Assembly (NCBI GenBank): GCA_003164655.1
Contig: PLTW01000128.1
Span: 3,216 to 16,105, forward strand
Length of the DNA stretch: 12,890 nucleotides
From: Actinomycetota bacterium
GTDB taxonomy: Bacteria; Actinomycetota; Thermoleophilia; UBA2241
Direction of reading: 5' to 3'
Shown here in pieces: positions 12,315 through 12,890 of the stretch. A program made the position numbers and the translations under genes. Numbering within the stretch: the stretch's first letter is position 1; each line of letters opens with the position of its first letter. The notes under the pieces are model-generated. The model saw nothing but the letters and a program-made list of their open reading frames with translations. It had not been told where the DNA came from and made no database searches.

Positions 12315-12342
12315 TTGCGAGGTGTGCCCGACCAGGTAGAAC
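12315..12342 (+). promoter_or_regulatory. Possible promoter of the ferritin gene
   Basis: TTGCGA (12315-12320) and TAGAAC (12337-12342), spaced by 16 nt, each match the sigma-70 consensus at four of six bases. They lie about 43 nt before the ferritin ATG and downstream of the hairpin at 12290-12309. No obvious iron-box palindrome was seen between here and the start. Confidence 0.35.
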
Positions 12343-12384
12343 CTAGCCGACACTTCGGCCAAACGAATGAAACGAGGGACGAGG

Positions 12385-12890
12385 ATGCTGGACCAGCGCA
12401 TGCAGGACGCCCTGAACGGGCAGATCAACGCCGAGCTCTACTCGGCCTACCTCTATCTGTCGATGTCGGCGCAATTCGCCGAGCTGGGCATGGCCGGGGG
12501 CCAGAACTGGATGCACGTGCAGTTCCAGGAGGAGCTCTTCCACGTCCAGAAGTTCTTCGACTACGTCGTCGAGCGCGGCGGCCGCGTGCTTCTCACGGCC
12601 ATCGCCGAGCCCGATCAGAACTGGCCGACGGCGCTCGCCATGTTCGAGCAGGCGCTCGCCCACGAGAACAAGGTCACCGGCCTGATTAACGCGCTCGCCG
12701 ATCTCGCCCTGGAGCTGCGCGACCACGCCACCCTGCAGGAGCTGCAGTGGTTCATCGGCGAGCAGGTCGAAGAAGAGGCTACCGCCGACGACATGGTAAA
12801 GAAGCTACGGCTCGTGCAGGGCGCCCCGGGCGGGCTCTACGAGATCGACAAGGAACTCGCCGCGCGCGTCTATACGCCGCCTCTGCCGCC
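12385..12890 (+). CDS. ftn: Ferritin (bacterial non-haem, Ftn type), 3' end outside window
   Basis: Ferritin oxidises Fe(II) and stores it as a mineral inside a 24-subunit shell in the cytoplasm. The 168 visible residues open MLDQRMQDALNGQINAELYS and keep every ferroxidase ligand at the same number as E. coli FtnA: E17, Y24, E50, H53, E94, Q127 and E130. They sit in the motifs NAELYSAYLYL, QEELFHVQKFFDY, AHENKVTGLI and LQWFIGEQVEEE. The family is usually 165-180 residues, so only a few are missing beyond base 12890. ATG 12385 is preceded by GAGGG (12374-12378). No haem-binding Met typical of bacterioferritin was recognised. The gene is separated from the decarboxylase gene by repeats and a hairpin, so it probably has its own promoter. 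Confidence 0.93.
   Translation, partial: MLDQRMQDALNGQINAELYSAYLYLSMSAQFAELGMAGGQNWMHVQFQEELFHVQKFFDYVVERGGRVLLTAIAEPDQNWPTALAMFEQALAHENKVTGLINALADLALELRDHATLQELQWFIGEQVEEEATADDMVKKLRLVQGAPGGLYEIDKELAARVYTPPLP

Overview
The window is very GC-rich, with G/C at most third codon positions, and its genes are bacterial. The gene content (a lone AAA ATPase of an actinobacterial type, a CopC-CopD fusion behind a small exported protein, GTG starts, few T-rich stretches) suggests an actinobacterium, perhaps of the Thermoleophilia/Coriobacteriia side. This is inference from style and cannot be settled here. A tRNA-Sec gene shows that the organism inserts selenocysteine. A Cys-rich ferredoxin-like protein and an MttB-family methyltransferase hint at an anaerobic or facultative way of life.

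Layout. 1-522 is the 3' end of a saccharopine-dehydrogenase-family gene, closed by a strong intrinsic terminator (558-592) and followed by an 18-bp tandem repeat. 776-1891 is an exported GH113-like glycosidase. 2074-2171 is selC (tRNA-Sec, anticodon UCA), preceded by a hairpin and followed by a partial duplication of its own 3' end. A nested palindrome (2264-2310) then lies just before an AAA ATPase (2324-3511). A roughly 500-bp stretch with no convincing gene follows.

4017-8022 holds three closely spaced co-directional genes: a non-pyrrolysine MttB-family methyltransferase, a multi-cluster Fe-S protein, and a histidine-ammonia-lyase-fold protein. In the last, the Ala-Ser-Gly triad that forms the MIO cofactor is gone and the usual catalytic Tyr is Leu. 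I read this as the most interesting part of the window. It may be a quaternary-amine (betaine) degradation module in which a MIO-independent lyase, perhaps ergothionase-like, and a corrinoid-dependent demethylase work on the same class of trimethylammonium compounds. The stop codons of the first two genes each sit inside a strong RNA hairpin.

8055-8267 (minus strand) is a small membrane protein that converges on the lyase gene and diverges from a copper-type operon. That operon is an exported protein with a predicted N-terminal His (8350-8991) plus a CopC-CopD-YtkA-like fusion (9002-10693). 10821-12209 is a glutamate decarboxylase with a GadB-like C-terminal His. A 27-bp tandem repeat and a hairpin separate it from a ferritin gene (12385-12890) that runs off the window end.
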